This document shows positions 1 through 6,263 of a stretch of DNA of 8,074 bases, piece after piece. Made by a program: the position numbers and the translations under genes. Source of the DNA: Candidatus Proendomicrobium guianensium (GTDB lineage Bacteria > Elusimicrobiota > Endomicrobiia > Endomicrobiales > Endomicrobiaceae); NCBI GenBank assembly GCA_009785775.1, contig WQVR01000033.1, positions 1 to 8,074 on the forward strand. The letters run 5' to 3'. The notes beneath the pieces were generated by a model. That model searched no databases. It saw only the letters and a list, made by a program, of their open reading frames with translations, and was not told where the DNA came from. Each line of letters opens with the position of its first letter. Within the stretch, counting starts at the first letter, position 1.

Positions 1-1887
1 CGAGCCTTTAAGCACAATATTGTACCTGTAAGTATTGTTAAGCTTAGAAATATAAGCGCTTGAAGGCCCTATAAACTTTACCGGAAGCCTTTGCGCTTTA
101 GCAAAATTTGTAAGCGCGTCGCAAAGGGCGTCGGCGTCACGCGCGGCGACGGACTCTTTAGCGTTTCTTAAGGTAAGCTTTGCAAGCTCACAGTAGGGCG
201 GATAATTAAATTTTTCCCTTATACCGTTTTCAATATTTTGAAAAGTTTTATAGTCGTGCTTGGCGGCGCATTCAAGCGCATAGTGGCTGGGGTTAGATGT
301 TTGCACTATAACTTTTCCGTGGCTTTGCCCGCGTCCGCACCTGCCCGCCACTTGTGTTATAAGTTCAAACGTGCGCTGGGCAGATTTAAAGTCCGGCAGG
401 TATATAGACGTATCGGCGTCTGCAACTACTACAAGGCTGACATTAGGAAAGTCAAACCCTTTGGCTATCATTTGGGTGCCTAGCAAAATGTCGTAATGTT
501 CGTCTTTAAGCCCGCGGTAAGCTTTTTCGTAAACGGTTTTGCTTGTAGCGGTGTCTGAATCTAACCGAAAAATTTTTGCGTGTTTAAAAATGCTCTGGAG
601 TTCATGTTCTATTTTTTGCGTACCCGTACCAAAAATTGAAAACTCTTTGCTTTTGCATATAGGGCAGGTAACGGGAAGTTTTTTTGTATTTGCACAGTAG
701 TGGCATTTCAGGTGTTCGGGATTTTTGTGGTATGCCATAGACACGGAACAATCCCCGCACTGATAAACATTACCGCAAGTCTTACACATTACCGACGGGC
801 TAAAGCCTCGCCTGTTTAAAAAAACTATCACCTGTTCGCGCCTTGAGAGCGCCCTTGAAATTGCCTCTACGCTTTCAGGCAGCAAAACTTTGCCGTCTTT
901 AAAAAACCTTCCTTTTGTGGAAATTATTTTTACTTCGGGCAGTTGTTTTTTATCTACGCGCTCGGGCAGCTCTATAAGTTCCACACTGCCGTTTGCCGCG
1001 CGGGCATAAGTTTCAAGCGAGGGCGTTGCAGAGCCGAACACCACCGCCGCATTATGAAATTTTCCGCGCCACATCGCTACGTTTTTAGCGCAGTACGACG
1101 GTTTTTGTTCTTGCTTATAAGTATTTTCATGTTCTTCATCAATTATTATAACGCCTACATTTTTAAACGGCGCAAAAATCGCGCTTCGCGCGCCAATCAT
1201 TATTTTTATGTTGCCCTCTAAAGCCCCTTTCCAAAGTTTATACTTTTGAGCATTTGTAATGCCCGAATGCCAAACGCCGCAAAGTTCCCCAAACCTGCCT
1301 TTAACAATTTCTACAAACTGGGCTGTAAGGGAAATTTCAGGCACAAGCATAATTGCAGATTTCCCGCGGCTTAAAGCAGTTTCTACGGCGTTTAAGTAAA
1401 TTTCTGTTTTCCCGGAACCCGTAACGCCGTGCAACAGAAACGAGCTATGATTGTTCTTTAATATGGCTTCATTAATACGCTCTACGGCATTTTTCTGTAA
1501 CGGATTTAATATGTGTTTTACGGGCGCAGGGTATTTTTTAACGGCAGTTTTTTTTCCGCTTGCCCTGCCTGAACCAAGCATTGAAACAGGCACAACAGTT
1601 GCCAGCGCTTCGCCGAACGAACACACATAATTTTGGCTTATCCAAGCGCTTAAAAGTTTTGCTTCCTCATTAAAAACTTCAACTTCGTCTATAAGGCTTA
1701 TAAGCGGCTTATATTTTATGCCGGCAGGGGCGCCAGCGGTTACAGAGACAACATACCCGCGCGCCGCGCGCGCGCCAAAGTTTACTTTTACCCTGCGGCC
1801 TGTAAGGTTATGCGGGTTTATGTGTTCAGGAATAATATAATGAAAGGTTTTTTGTAGCGGAACGTTTAAGGCAACTTCTGCAAACAT
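1..1887 (-). CDS. priA: Primosomal protein N' (replication restart helicase PriA), 3' end cut by the window
   Basis: PriA is a superfamily 2 DNA helicase that recognises stalled or collapsed forks and starts reloading of the replicative helicase. The frame is open from ATG at 1887 to the window edge, giving 629 residues. The start is typical (FAEVALNVPLQKTFHY, the 3'-OH-binding domain). Walker A GVTGSGKT is at 154-161, the DEEH box at 250-253 and motif III GSATPSLET at 285-293. A zinc-binding insertion has eight cysteines (368, 371, 377, 380, 395, 398, 408, 411). GTGTQKIE follows at 420-427, GTQMIAKGFDFP at 470-481 and motif VI QVAGRCGRG at 512-520. The visible end (GPSSAYISKLNNTYRY) matches the C-terminal domain, so only a few tens of residues should be missing. 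ATG follows the stop of the uracil-DNA glycosylase gene with no gap (TAAATG) and no strong ribosome binding site, suggesting coupled translation. Minor departures from common PriA sequence are Cys517 in motif VI, and Cys266 and Lys268 where YHAR is usual. Confidence 0.97.
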   Translation of the reverse strand, partial: MFAEVALNVPLQKTFHYIIPEHINPHNLTGRRVKVNFGARAARGYVVSVTAGAPAGIKYKPLISLIDEVEVFNEEAKLLSAWISQNYVCSFGEALATVVPVSMLGSGRASGKKTAVKKYPAPVKHILNPLQKNAVERINEAILKNNHSSFLLHGVTGSGKTEIYLNAVETALSRGKSAIMLVPEISLTAQFVEIVKGRFGELCGVWHSGITNAQKYKLWKGALEGNIKIMIGARSAIFAPFKNVGVIIIDEEHENTYKQEQKPSYCAKNVAMWRGKFHNAAVVFGSATPSLETYARAANGSVELIELPERVDKKQLPEVKIISTKGRFFKDGKVLLPESVEAISRALSRREQVIVFLNRRGFSPSVMCKTCGNVYQCGDCSVSMAYHKNPEHLKCHYCANTKKLPVTCPICKSKEFSIFGTGTQKIEHELQSIFKHAKIFRLDSDTATSKTVYEKAYRGLKDEHYDILLGTQMIAKGFDFPNVSLVVVADADTSIYLPDFKSAQRTFELITQVAGRCGRGQSHGKVIVQTSNPSHYALECAAKHDYKTFQNIENGIREKFNYPPYCELAKLTLRNAKESVAARDADALCDALTNFAKAQRLPVKFIGPSSAYISKLNNTYRYNIVLKGS

Positions 1888-2664
1888 TTACGATTTACCC
1901 GTTTTAAGGAAAGTTAAAATTTTTTTCATATCTTCCCATACAAACTTTTTCAAGTTTGGATTTCGCAGCAATGCCGCAGGATGATAAGTAGGTATAAGCT
2001 TAACGCCTGAGTATTCAAAAAAATTTCCGCGCAAAGCGCTTATGGCGTCTTCAGTTGCAAGCAACGCTTTTGTGGAAGACGAACCCAAAGTGCATAATAC
2101 CCTTGGTTTTATTATTTTTATTTGCTTGTCTAAATAAGGTTTGCAGGCAGACATTTCTTCGGGCGTAGGCGGCCTGTCATTACCGCGAAGTTCGGGGTTA
2201 GACGGATTTTTCATAGGGTGGCACTTTACTATATTTGCTATAAAAACGTCTTCGCGCTTGAAAGCGCTTCTTCCCATTTTGGCGTACTCTTCGCCCATTG
2301 CTTCTATAATTTTTGTTAATAGTTGTCCGGCTCTGCCAATAAAAGGCCTGCCCTCGTGATCTTCCTGAAAGCCCGGACCTTCGCCTATAAACATAATGTC
2401 AGCTACAGCGCTGCCCTCTCCGAAAACCGCGTTTAGGCGGCTTGCACCCAAAAGACATTTTTTACAAGAAACAACTTCAGCCTTTAAAATTTCAAGCGTG
2501 CTTGAAGTATCTGCATGTTTAGACACTGCCGCAGGCTTTGCCTGCGTTTCTATCTTGGATAACGGCATAGCCGTCTTGGGCAGTTCGGATTCGCCCCAGT
2601 CTTCATATTCTTTAAGCGTTGTGCTTGCATGGCGCAATATTTTTTTGTAATCAGATTTTTTCAC
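1888..2664 (-). CDS. Family 4 (Fe-S) uracil-DNA glycosylase
   Basis: This 258-residue protein belongs to the uracil-DNA glycosylase superfamily, family 4 type, often annotated as phage SPO1 DNA polymerase-related protein. Such enzymes excise uracil from DNA to begin base excision repair. Motif 1 is GEGPG at 94-98 and motif 2 is HPAA at 228-231. Four cysteines fit the 4Fe-4S cluster pattern: C67 and C70 (CKKC), C148 (VKCHP) and C174 (MSACKPYL). The catalytic domain starts near residue 57. The first 56 residues are a polar extension I do not recognise. The start is GTG at 2664, inside the end of coaB (14-base overlap). It is supported by an AAAAGGA ribosome binding site six bases upstream, and the next in-frame Met is residue 33. 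The stop abuts the priA ATG. Family 5 is less likely, given the motif 1 form and the cysteine spacing. Confidence 0.94.
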   Translation of the reverse strand: MKKSDYKKILRHASTTLKEYEDWGESELPKTAMPLSKIETQAKPAAVSKHADTSSTLEILKAEVVSCKKCLLGASRLNAVFGEGSAVADIMFIGEGPGFQEDHEGRPFIGRAGQLLTKIIEAMGEEYAKMGRSAFKREDVFIANIVKCHPMKNPSNPELRGNDRPPTPEEMSACKPYLDKQIKIIKPRVLCTLGSSSTKALLATEDAISALRGNFFEYSGVKLIPTYHPAALLRNPNLKKFVWEDMKKILTFLKTGKS

Positions 2665-3349
2665 AGACTATCCTTTTGCCCTTTGGGGTTAGCGCCCTTT
2701 TTTCAAACAATTTTACCGCTTCGTTAATTATTTGAACGGCGGCGGCAGATTTGGAAGAAGCTATCTCTTTAGAACTGCCGTCGGGATAAATAATTTTTGC
2801 GTCGGTATTTTTTGAACCTATAGTACTTGCCGTGTTTAATACTATAAAATCAGCATTTTTATTTTTAAGTTTTTTACGGGCATTTTGCATGAAATTATTT
2901 GTCTCAAGCGCAAAGCAAACAGAAACTTGCGAGGCGTTTTTTTTAGCGCCGGCATATGCGGAAATATCAGGATTCTCTACGAGCTTTAGGGCCATCTGAG
3001 CCTTTTTTTTAATTTTTAATTTAGATTGTTTTTGAACAGCCCAATCTCCTACAGCCGCCGCAAAAATTAGCACGTCGTGTTTATTTAAATTTTCCTTCAC
3101 GGCGCCTAACATATCTTTAGCAGAAACAACTTTTATTACTTTACATTTTCCAACAGGCACAATGCCGTCAACACCCGTTATAAACGTTACATTTGCGCCT
3201 TTTTTAAGGGCTACTGCCGCCAATGCCGCGCCCATAGCGCCGGTTGAAGCATTGGTAATGTAGCGTATGGGGTCTAGATATTCTTTTGTTGCGCCGGAGG
3301 TAATAAGGCAACTGGGCATAATGCCCTTTTTCAAACGCTTATTTTTCAT
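2651..3349 (-). CDS. coaB: Phosphopantothenate-cysteine ligase (CoaB half of Dfp)
   Basis: CoaB joins 4'-phosphopantothenate to cysteine using CTP, the second committed step of coenzyme A synthesis. The 232-residue product matches the C-terminal half of the usual bifunctional CoaBC. It has LITSGATKEYLDPIRYITN at 15-33 with the conserved Asn at 33, followed by STGAMG, AAAVGDW at 97-103, a lysine-rich SKLKIKK at 109-115 (the region of the catalytic lysine), ENPDI at 125-129 and FALETNN at 146-152. The ATG at 3349 overlaps the end of coaC by 11 bases in the +1 frame. Met11 (ATG at 3317-3319) is a credible alternative start, because it has an AAGGG motif four bases upstream and lies right at the domain start. 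No ribosome binding site is evident for the first ATG. Most bacteria encode CoaC and CoaB as one chain, so the split may be real or may reflect a one-base frame change (see findings). The 3' end overlaps the glycosylase gene by 14 bases. Confidence 0.93.
   Translation of the reverse strand: MKNKRLKKGIMPSCLITSGATKEYLDPIRYITNASTGAMGAALAAVALKKGANVTFITGVDGIVPVGKCKVIKVVSAKDMLGAVKENLNKHDVLIFAAAVGDWAVQKQSKLKIKKKAQMALKLVENPDISAYAGAKKNASQVSVCFALETNNFMQNARKKLKNKNADFIVLNTASTIGSKNTDAKIIYPDGSSKEIASSKSAAAVQIINEAVKLFEKRALTPKGKRIVCEKI
2671..2677 (-). promoter_or_regulatory. Ribosome binding site for the uracil-DNA glycosylase GTG start
   Basis: On the minus strand this reads AAAAGGA, six bases before the GTG at 2664. 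It lies inside the coaB coding sequence. It is the main reason to accept a GTG start that overlaps coaB over a later Met start. Confidence 0.65.
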
Positions 3350-3890
3350 TGGAAAGAATTTTTTCTGTTGCGTCTACAATGGTTTGGATATCGGCAAGGC
3401 GACCCGCGCCTGATATACCGCAGGCAAGTTCGCCGTTGCCCGGCATTACAAAAAAATATCCGTAACTTTTTAAGGTTTCAACATTTTTTTGCGTTGCTTT
3501 ATGAGCCCACATATTAGCGTTCATAGCGGGGCAAATTAAAACTTTTTTTGTTGTTGCAAGCACGGTAGAGGTAAGCAAATCATTTGCCGCGCCATGCGCC
3601 AAGCGGCTTATGGTATCGGCGGTGGCTGGCGCTATAAGTATAATATCTGCCTTATCTGAAAGCGAAATATGCTCTACATCGCAAGTTTCGGGCGTTTTAA
3701 ACATTTCGCAATGCACAGCATTTTTTGAAAGCGTGCGAAGCGTTGTTTCGGTAATAAATTCCAATGCGCTTTTAGTGGCAATACATTCTACATTGGCGCC
3801 TTTTTTGGCAAACGCGCGTATAAGCTCGCAAGCTTTGTAAGCCGCTATGGAACCCGTAATGCCTAAAACAATATTTTTATTTTTTAACAT
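3339..3890 (-). CDS. coaC: Phosphopantothenoylcysteine decarboxylase (CoaC half of Dfp)
   Basis: CoaC is the FMN-dependent enzyme that decarboxylates 4'-phosphopantothenoylcysteine to 4'-phosphopantetheine. The 183-residue product belongs to the HFCD flavoprotein family. It has LGITGSIAAYKA at 9-20, the active-site His at 74 (VEHISL), APATADTISRLAHGAANDLL at 87-106 for flavin binding, the PAMNANMW substrate-binding motif at 121-128, and the active-site Cys at 157 in LACGISGAGRL. The usual acidic residue after ACG is Ile here. The chain ends in ADIQTIVDATEKILSNEK, which corresponds to the linker of fused CoaBC proteins, where coaB then starts. The ATG at 3890 overlaps the end of the probable rpoZ by 14 bases. 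Standalone CoaC proteins of this length exist, so the ORF looks complete in itself. Confidence 0.94.
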   Translation of the reverse strand: MLKNKNIVLGITGSIAAYKACELIRAFAKKGANVECIATKSALEFITETTLRTLSKNAVHCEMFKTPETCDVEHISLSDKADIILIAPATADTISRLAHGAANDLLTSTVLATTKKVLICPAMNANMWAHKATQKNVETLKSYGYFFVMPGNGELACGISGAGRLADIQTIVDATEKILSNEK

Positions 3891-4140
3891 CTTTAGCTTC
3901 TGCTTCCTCTTTTTGAGCTTTTTGCTGTTTTTTTCTAATTTCGGCTATTTTTTCGGGCGTGGCAATACCGTCTACAACATCTGAAACCGCTTTGTTTAAA
4001 AGCTCTGCCTGAGGAAGCCTGCGATAATCTTCGTCTGTTCTTTTAACTTCTATCCAGTCCAGAGCGGTTTTTACAAGGTCGTACCTGCCGAGTTTTGATT
4101 CAAGCACTCTTTCTTCAAGCGGTTTGTTTGTTTCTGACAT
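3877..4140 (-). CDS. rpoZ: Probable RNA polymerase omega subunit
   Basis: Omega is a small subunit that helps fold and hold the beta' subunit of RNA polymerase. The 87-residue product has LGRYDLVKTALDWIE at 17-31, resembling the conserved RYxLVxxA helix of omega. A second segment around LPQAELLNKAVSDVVDGI (42-59) stands where the usual ALEEIxxGKI lies. Residues from about 66 on form a highly charged Lys/Glu/Ala tail. Position is the strongest support: rpoZ commonly sits between gmk and coaBC, exactly as here. The sequence is divergent and lacks the usual arginine-rich stretch after helix 1, so another small protein in this slot cannot be excluded. The ATG at 4140 has a clear GAGGAA ribosome binding site, the best initiation signal in the downstream half of the cluster. 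Confidence 0.75.
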   Translation of the reverse strand: MSETNKPLEERVLESKLGRYDLVKTALDWIEVKRTDEDYRRLPQAELLNKAVSDVVDGIATPEKIAEIRKKQQKAQKEEAEAKDVKK

Positions 4141-4146
4141 TATTTA

Positions 4147-4152
4147 TTCCTC
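4147..4152 (-). promoter_or_regulatory. Ribosome binding site of rpoZ
   Basis: On the minus strand GAGGAA lies six bases before the ATG at 4140, in the only real intergenic gap of the window. This fixes the rpoZ start. Confidence 0.7.
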
Positions 4153-4157
4153 ACACT

Positions 4158-4176
4158 AAAGAGTCTTAGACTCCTT
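4158..4176 (-). other. Small stem-loop around the gmk stop codon
   Basis: On the minus strand GAGTC (4173-4169) and GACTC (4165-4161) are perfect complements, flanking a three-base loop that is exactly the TAA stop of gmk. A G-U pair and two A-U pairs can extend the stem to eight pairs. The structure lies just before the rpoZ ribosome binding site. No U-tract follows it on the minus strand, so it is not a standard Rho-independent terminator for this operon. It could be an mRNA processing or stability element, or chance. Confidence 0.35.
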
Positions 4177-4747
4177 TTTTATTTTTATATCTTTGAGCGA
4201 CAATAATACTTTCTACGGCGCTTATCGCACCTTGAAGGTTATCATTTATTACACAGTAGTCATAAATTTTACTTTTTGCAATTTCCCGCTTGGCATTTAT
4301 AAGCCTTTGCTTTATTACGGAAATATCATCTTTGGCGCGGGCTTTTAGGCGCTTTTCAAGTTCTTTTATGCTTGGCGGCATAATAAATATTAAACAAGCG
4401 TTTTTAAAAAGTTTTTTTATATTAATCCCGCCCACAACATCTATATCAAGTAAAATGTCTTTTCCTTTACCTACGGCTTGCGTTAAAGTTTCTTTAAGCG
4501 TACCGTAATAATGCCCGTGTACCTGCGCCCATTCTACAAACTTGTTTTGTTTTATCATTTTTTTAAACTTCGGCACATCTGTAAAAATATAATCTCTGCC
4601 GTTTTTTTCACCCGCGCGCGGCGCGCGCGTAGTAACGGAAATTGAAACCACAACATTTTTTTGGGTTTTAATAACCGCGTCACAAATTGTGGTTTTTCCC
4701 GCGCCCGAGGGCGCTGAAACAACTATGATATTGCCTTTGTTTTTCAT
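4166..4747 (-). CDS. gmk: Guanylate kinase
   Basis: Gmk phosphorylates GMP to GDP with ATP, an essential step in guanine nucleotide supply. The 193-residue product is close to the usual length of about 200. The P-loop is APSGAGKT at 12-19. The GMP-binding segment SVTTRAPRAGEKNGRDYIF is at 37-55, with WAQVHGHYYGT at 73-83. LLDIDVVGG at 99-107 and IFIMPPSIKELEKRL at 120-134 are also family hallmarks, and RAKDD at 137-141 lies in the lid region. The ATG at 4747 overlaps the TGA of aroQ in an ATGA junction. The downstream neighbour is the probable rpoZ after 25 bases. The TRAPRA codons create an unusual alternating CG tract at 4613-4629. Confidence 0.97.
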   Translation of the reverse strand: MKNKGNIIVVSAPSGAGKTTICDAVIKTQKNVVVSISVTTRAPRAGEKNGRDYIFTDVPKFKKMIKQNKFVEWAQVHGHYYGTLKETLTQAVGKGKDILLDIDVVGGINIKKLFKNACLIFIMPPSIKELEKRLKARAKDDISVIKQRLINAKREIAKSKIYDYCVINDNLQGAISAVESIIVAQRYKNKKGV

Positions 4748-5172
4748 TTTTTATCCGCCAAGTATTGCAAAGCCATAATATAGCCTTTGTAACCAAAACC
4801 TGTAATAACGCCTGTAGCGTTAGCCGCTGTAAGTGAAACATGGCGGAATTCTTCGCGCTTGTAAACATTAGACAAGTGCACTTCTACACATGGCTTACCG
4901 TAAGCCGCAAGCGCGTCGCGTATGGCTACGGACGTATGCGTATAAGCGGCAGGGTTAATAATTAAAGCGTCTGAACTTTCGCGCAAATCTGCAATCTTTT
5001 TTACTATTTCGCCTTCTATATCAGACTGAAAAAAGCCAACTTCAACTCCTATAATGTCGGCGGCTTTTTTTATTTCTTTGTTTATATCGTTTAAGGTAAG
5101 CGTGCCATAAGTTTCAGGTTCGCGAGTTCCCAAAAGTGCCAAGTTGGGTCCGTTTATAATGGCAATTTTCAT
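4744..5172 (-). CDS. aroQ: 3-dehydroquinate dehydratase, type II
   Basis: AroQ converts 3-dehydroquinate to 3-dehydroshikimate, step 3 of the shikimate pathway. It follows the gene for the enzyme that makes its substrate. The 142-residue length is typical of the type II dodecameric enzyme. Visible motifs are INGPNLALLG at 6-15, REPETYG at 17-23 (catalytic Arg17 and Tyr22), FQSDIEGEIV at 48-57, NPAAYTHTSVAIRDA at 73-87, EVHLSN at 97-102 with catalytic His99, and REEFRHVS at 106-113. The common QSN motif reads QSD here. The frame stays open further upstream to 5238, but the true start is taken at ATG 5172, because MKIAIINGPN is the normal N-terminus and AAAGGGG lies five bases upstream. The start overlaps the aroB stop (ATGA), and the stop overlaps the gmk start in the same way. 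Confidence 0.97.
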   Translation of the reverse strand: MKIAIINGPNLALLGTREPETYGTLTLNDINKEIKKAADIIGVEVGFFQSDIEGEIVKKIADLRESSDALIINPAAYTHTSVAIRDALAAYGKPCVEVHLSNVYKREEFRHVSLTAANATGVITGFGYKGYIMALQYLADKK

Positions 5173-6263
5173 ATTTGCCCCTTTAAGTATTTTTGCAAGG
5201 TTTTTAGCACAAGTTTGTCTGCAACTTCTACACGGCATTTCGCCTGACCAAGCTTATTAAGCAACGTAAATTTTATAATACCGCCGACTGACTTCTTATC
5301 TTTCTTCATCAAACTTAAAAGGCGTTGCGCATCTATTTTGATGTCGGGCACTGTCTCAAAACCCGCATCCTCTAAAAAACTTTTTATTTTGCTAAAAACT
5401 TCTTTACTGCAAAGCCCTGCTTCTACAGAAAGCAACGTTTCAAACACCATACCGAAAATTACCGCTTCACCGTGAAGATATTTTTTATAGCCGGTATATG
5501 TTTCAACAGCATGCGCCAAGGTATGCCCGAAATTAAGCACTTCGCGTATGCCTTTGGTTTCTTTTTCGTCGGCGCACACAACCTGCGCTTTATAAGCGCA
5601 ACTATGGTATATAATTTTTAAAAAATCTGTCTGTTTTATAATGCCGCTGTCAAAAATTTTTTCAAGGTAATCAAAAAACTTGGCGTCCTGAGAGACAGCA
5701 TATTTTACAACTTCGGCAAGCCCGTTTTTTATTTGCCTTAGCTCAAGCGTGCTTAAAAACTCTGTGTCTATATAAACCGCTTTGGGTTGATAAAACGTAC
5801 CCGCGATATTTTTGCCGCCTTTAAGGTTTATAGCGGTTTTTCCGCCGACGGAAGAGTCTACCATAGCAAGCAAAGTGGTAGGCATTTGCACGTAACTTAC
5901 GCCGCGCATATAGGTAGACGCAAAAAAACCGCCGACATCGCCGACTACACCGCCGCCCAAAGCAAGGACAACGCTTTTTCTGTCTAACCCCTGCTCTAAA
6001 GCTTTATCGTACAAATACGAAAGCGCCTTTATGCTTTTGCCTTCTTCACCTGCGGGTATTATCGCGCTTGTTGCATTAATGCCGCTTTTTTTAAGCGCGC
6101 CTGTTACGCTTTGCAAATAAAGCTTTGCTACGTTTTTGTCGGTAACAACCAAAACTTTAGAGGCGCTTTTTAAAACGCTGTTTTTAAAAACCGGCGCGCC
6201 GAAAGTTATATTATAGCTGTTAGCCGCTAAATTAACACGAAGTGTTTTTTTCGCATTTTTCAC
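5169..6263 (-). CDS. aroB: 3-dehydroquinate synthase
   Basis: AroB cyclises DAHP to 3-dehydroquinate, step 2 of the shikimate pathway, using NAD and a divalent metal. The 364-residue product has the usual length. NAD-binding and core motifs are ALGGGVVGDVGGFFASTYMR at 101-120 and PTTLLAMVDSSVGGKTAIN at 128-146. The metal ligands are Glu184 (NGLAEVVKYA), His247 (LNFGHTLAHAVE) and His264 (HGEAV). KKDKKSVGG at 320-328 is the conserved C-terminal active-site loop. The start is GTG at 6263, which shares one base with the TAG of the upstream surface-protein gene. It is the first usable start after an in-frame TGA eleven codons upstream, and the next in-frame Met is residue 119, inside the core. The ribosome binding site is weak (AGAGCAAG), so coupling to the upstream gene is likely. 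aroQ follows with a four-base overlap. Confidence 0.97.
   Translation of the reverse strand: MKNAKKTLRVNLAANSYNITFGAPVFKNSVLKSASKVLVVTDKNVAKLYLQSVTGALKKSGINATSAIIPAGEEGKSIKALSYLYDKALEQGLDRKSVVLALGGGVVGDVGGFFASTYMRGVSYVQMPTTLLAMVDSSVGGKTAINLKGGKNIAGTFYQPKAVYIDTEFLSTLELRQIKNGLAEVVKYAVSQDAKFFDYLEKIFDSGIIKQTDFLKIIYHSCAYKAQVVCADEKETKGIREVLNFGHTLAHAVETYTGYKKYLHGEAVIFGMVFETLLSVEAGLCSKEVFSKIKSFLEDAGFETVPDIKIDAQRLLSLMKKDKKSVGGIIKFTLLNKLGQAKCRVEVADKLVLKTLQKYLKGQI
5178..5184 (-). promoter_or_regulatory. Ribosome binding site of aroQ
   Basis: On the minus strand this reads AAAGGGG, five bases before ATG 5172, inside the last codons of aroB. It decides the aroQ start against the longer upstream reading. 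Confidence 0.7.

Noticed and set aside
238..483. Plus-strand ORF of 81 codons
   Set aside because: Antisense to the C-terminal helicase domain of priA (motif VI region), with no credible start context or homology by eye.
943..1221. Plus-strand ORF of 92 codons
   Set aside because: It lies wholly antisense to conserved PriA helicase motifs, has no recognisable domain, and is a shadow of the opposite strand.
4161..4190. Plus-strand stem GAGTC-TTA-GACTC followed by a T-rich stretch, resembling a terminator
   Set aside because: The T-tract follows on the plus strand, where no gene is transcribed. The stem is only five perfect pairs, and the T-rich stretch is the complement of gmk lysine codons.
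4680..4868. Minus-strand ORF of 62 codons across the aroQ/gmk junction
   Set aside because: It is out of frame with two strongly conserved enzymes and has no motif of its own.
5173..5238. 22-residue upstream extension of AroQ
   Set aside because: These codons overlap the end of aroB in another frame, and the family N-terminus with a good ribosome binding site lies at 5172.
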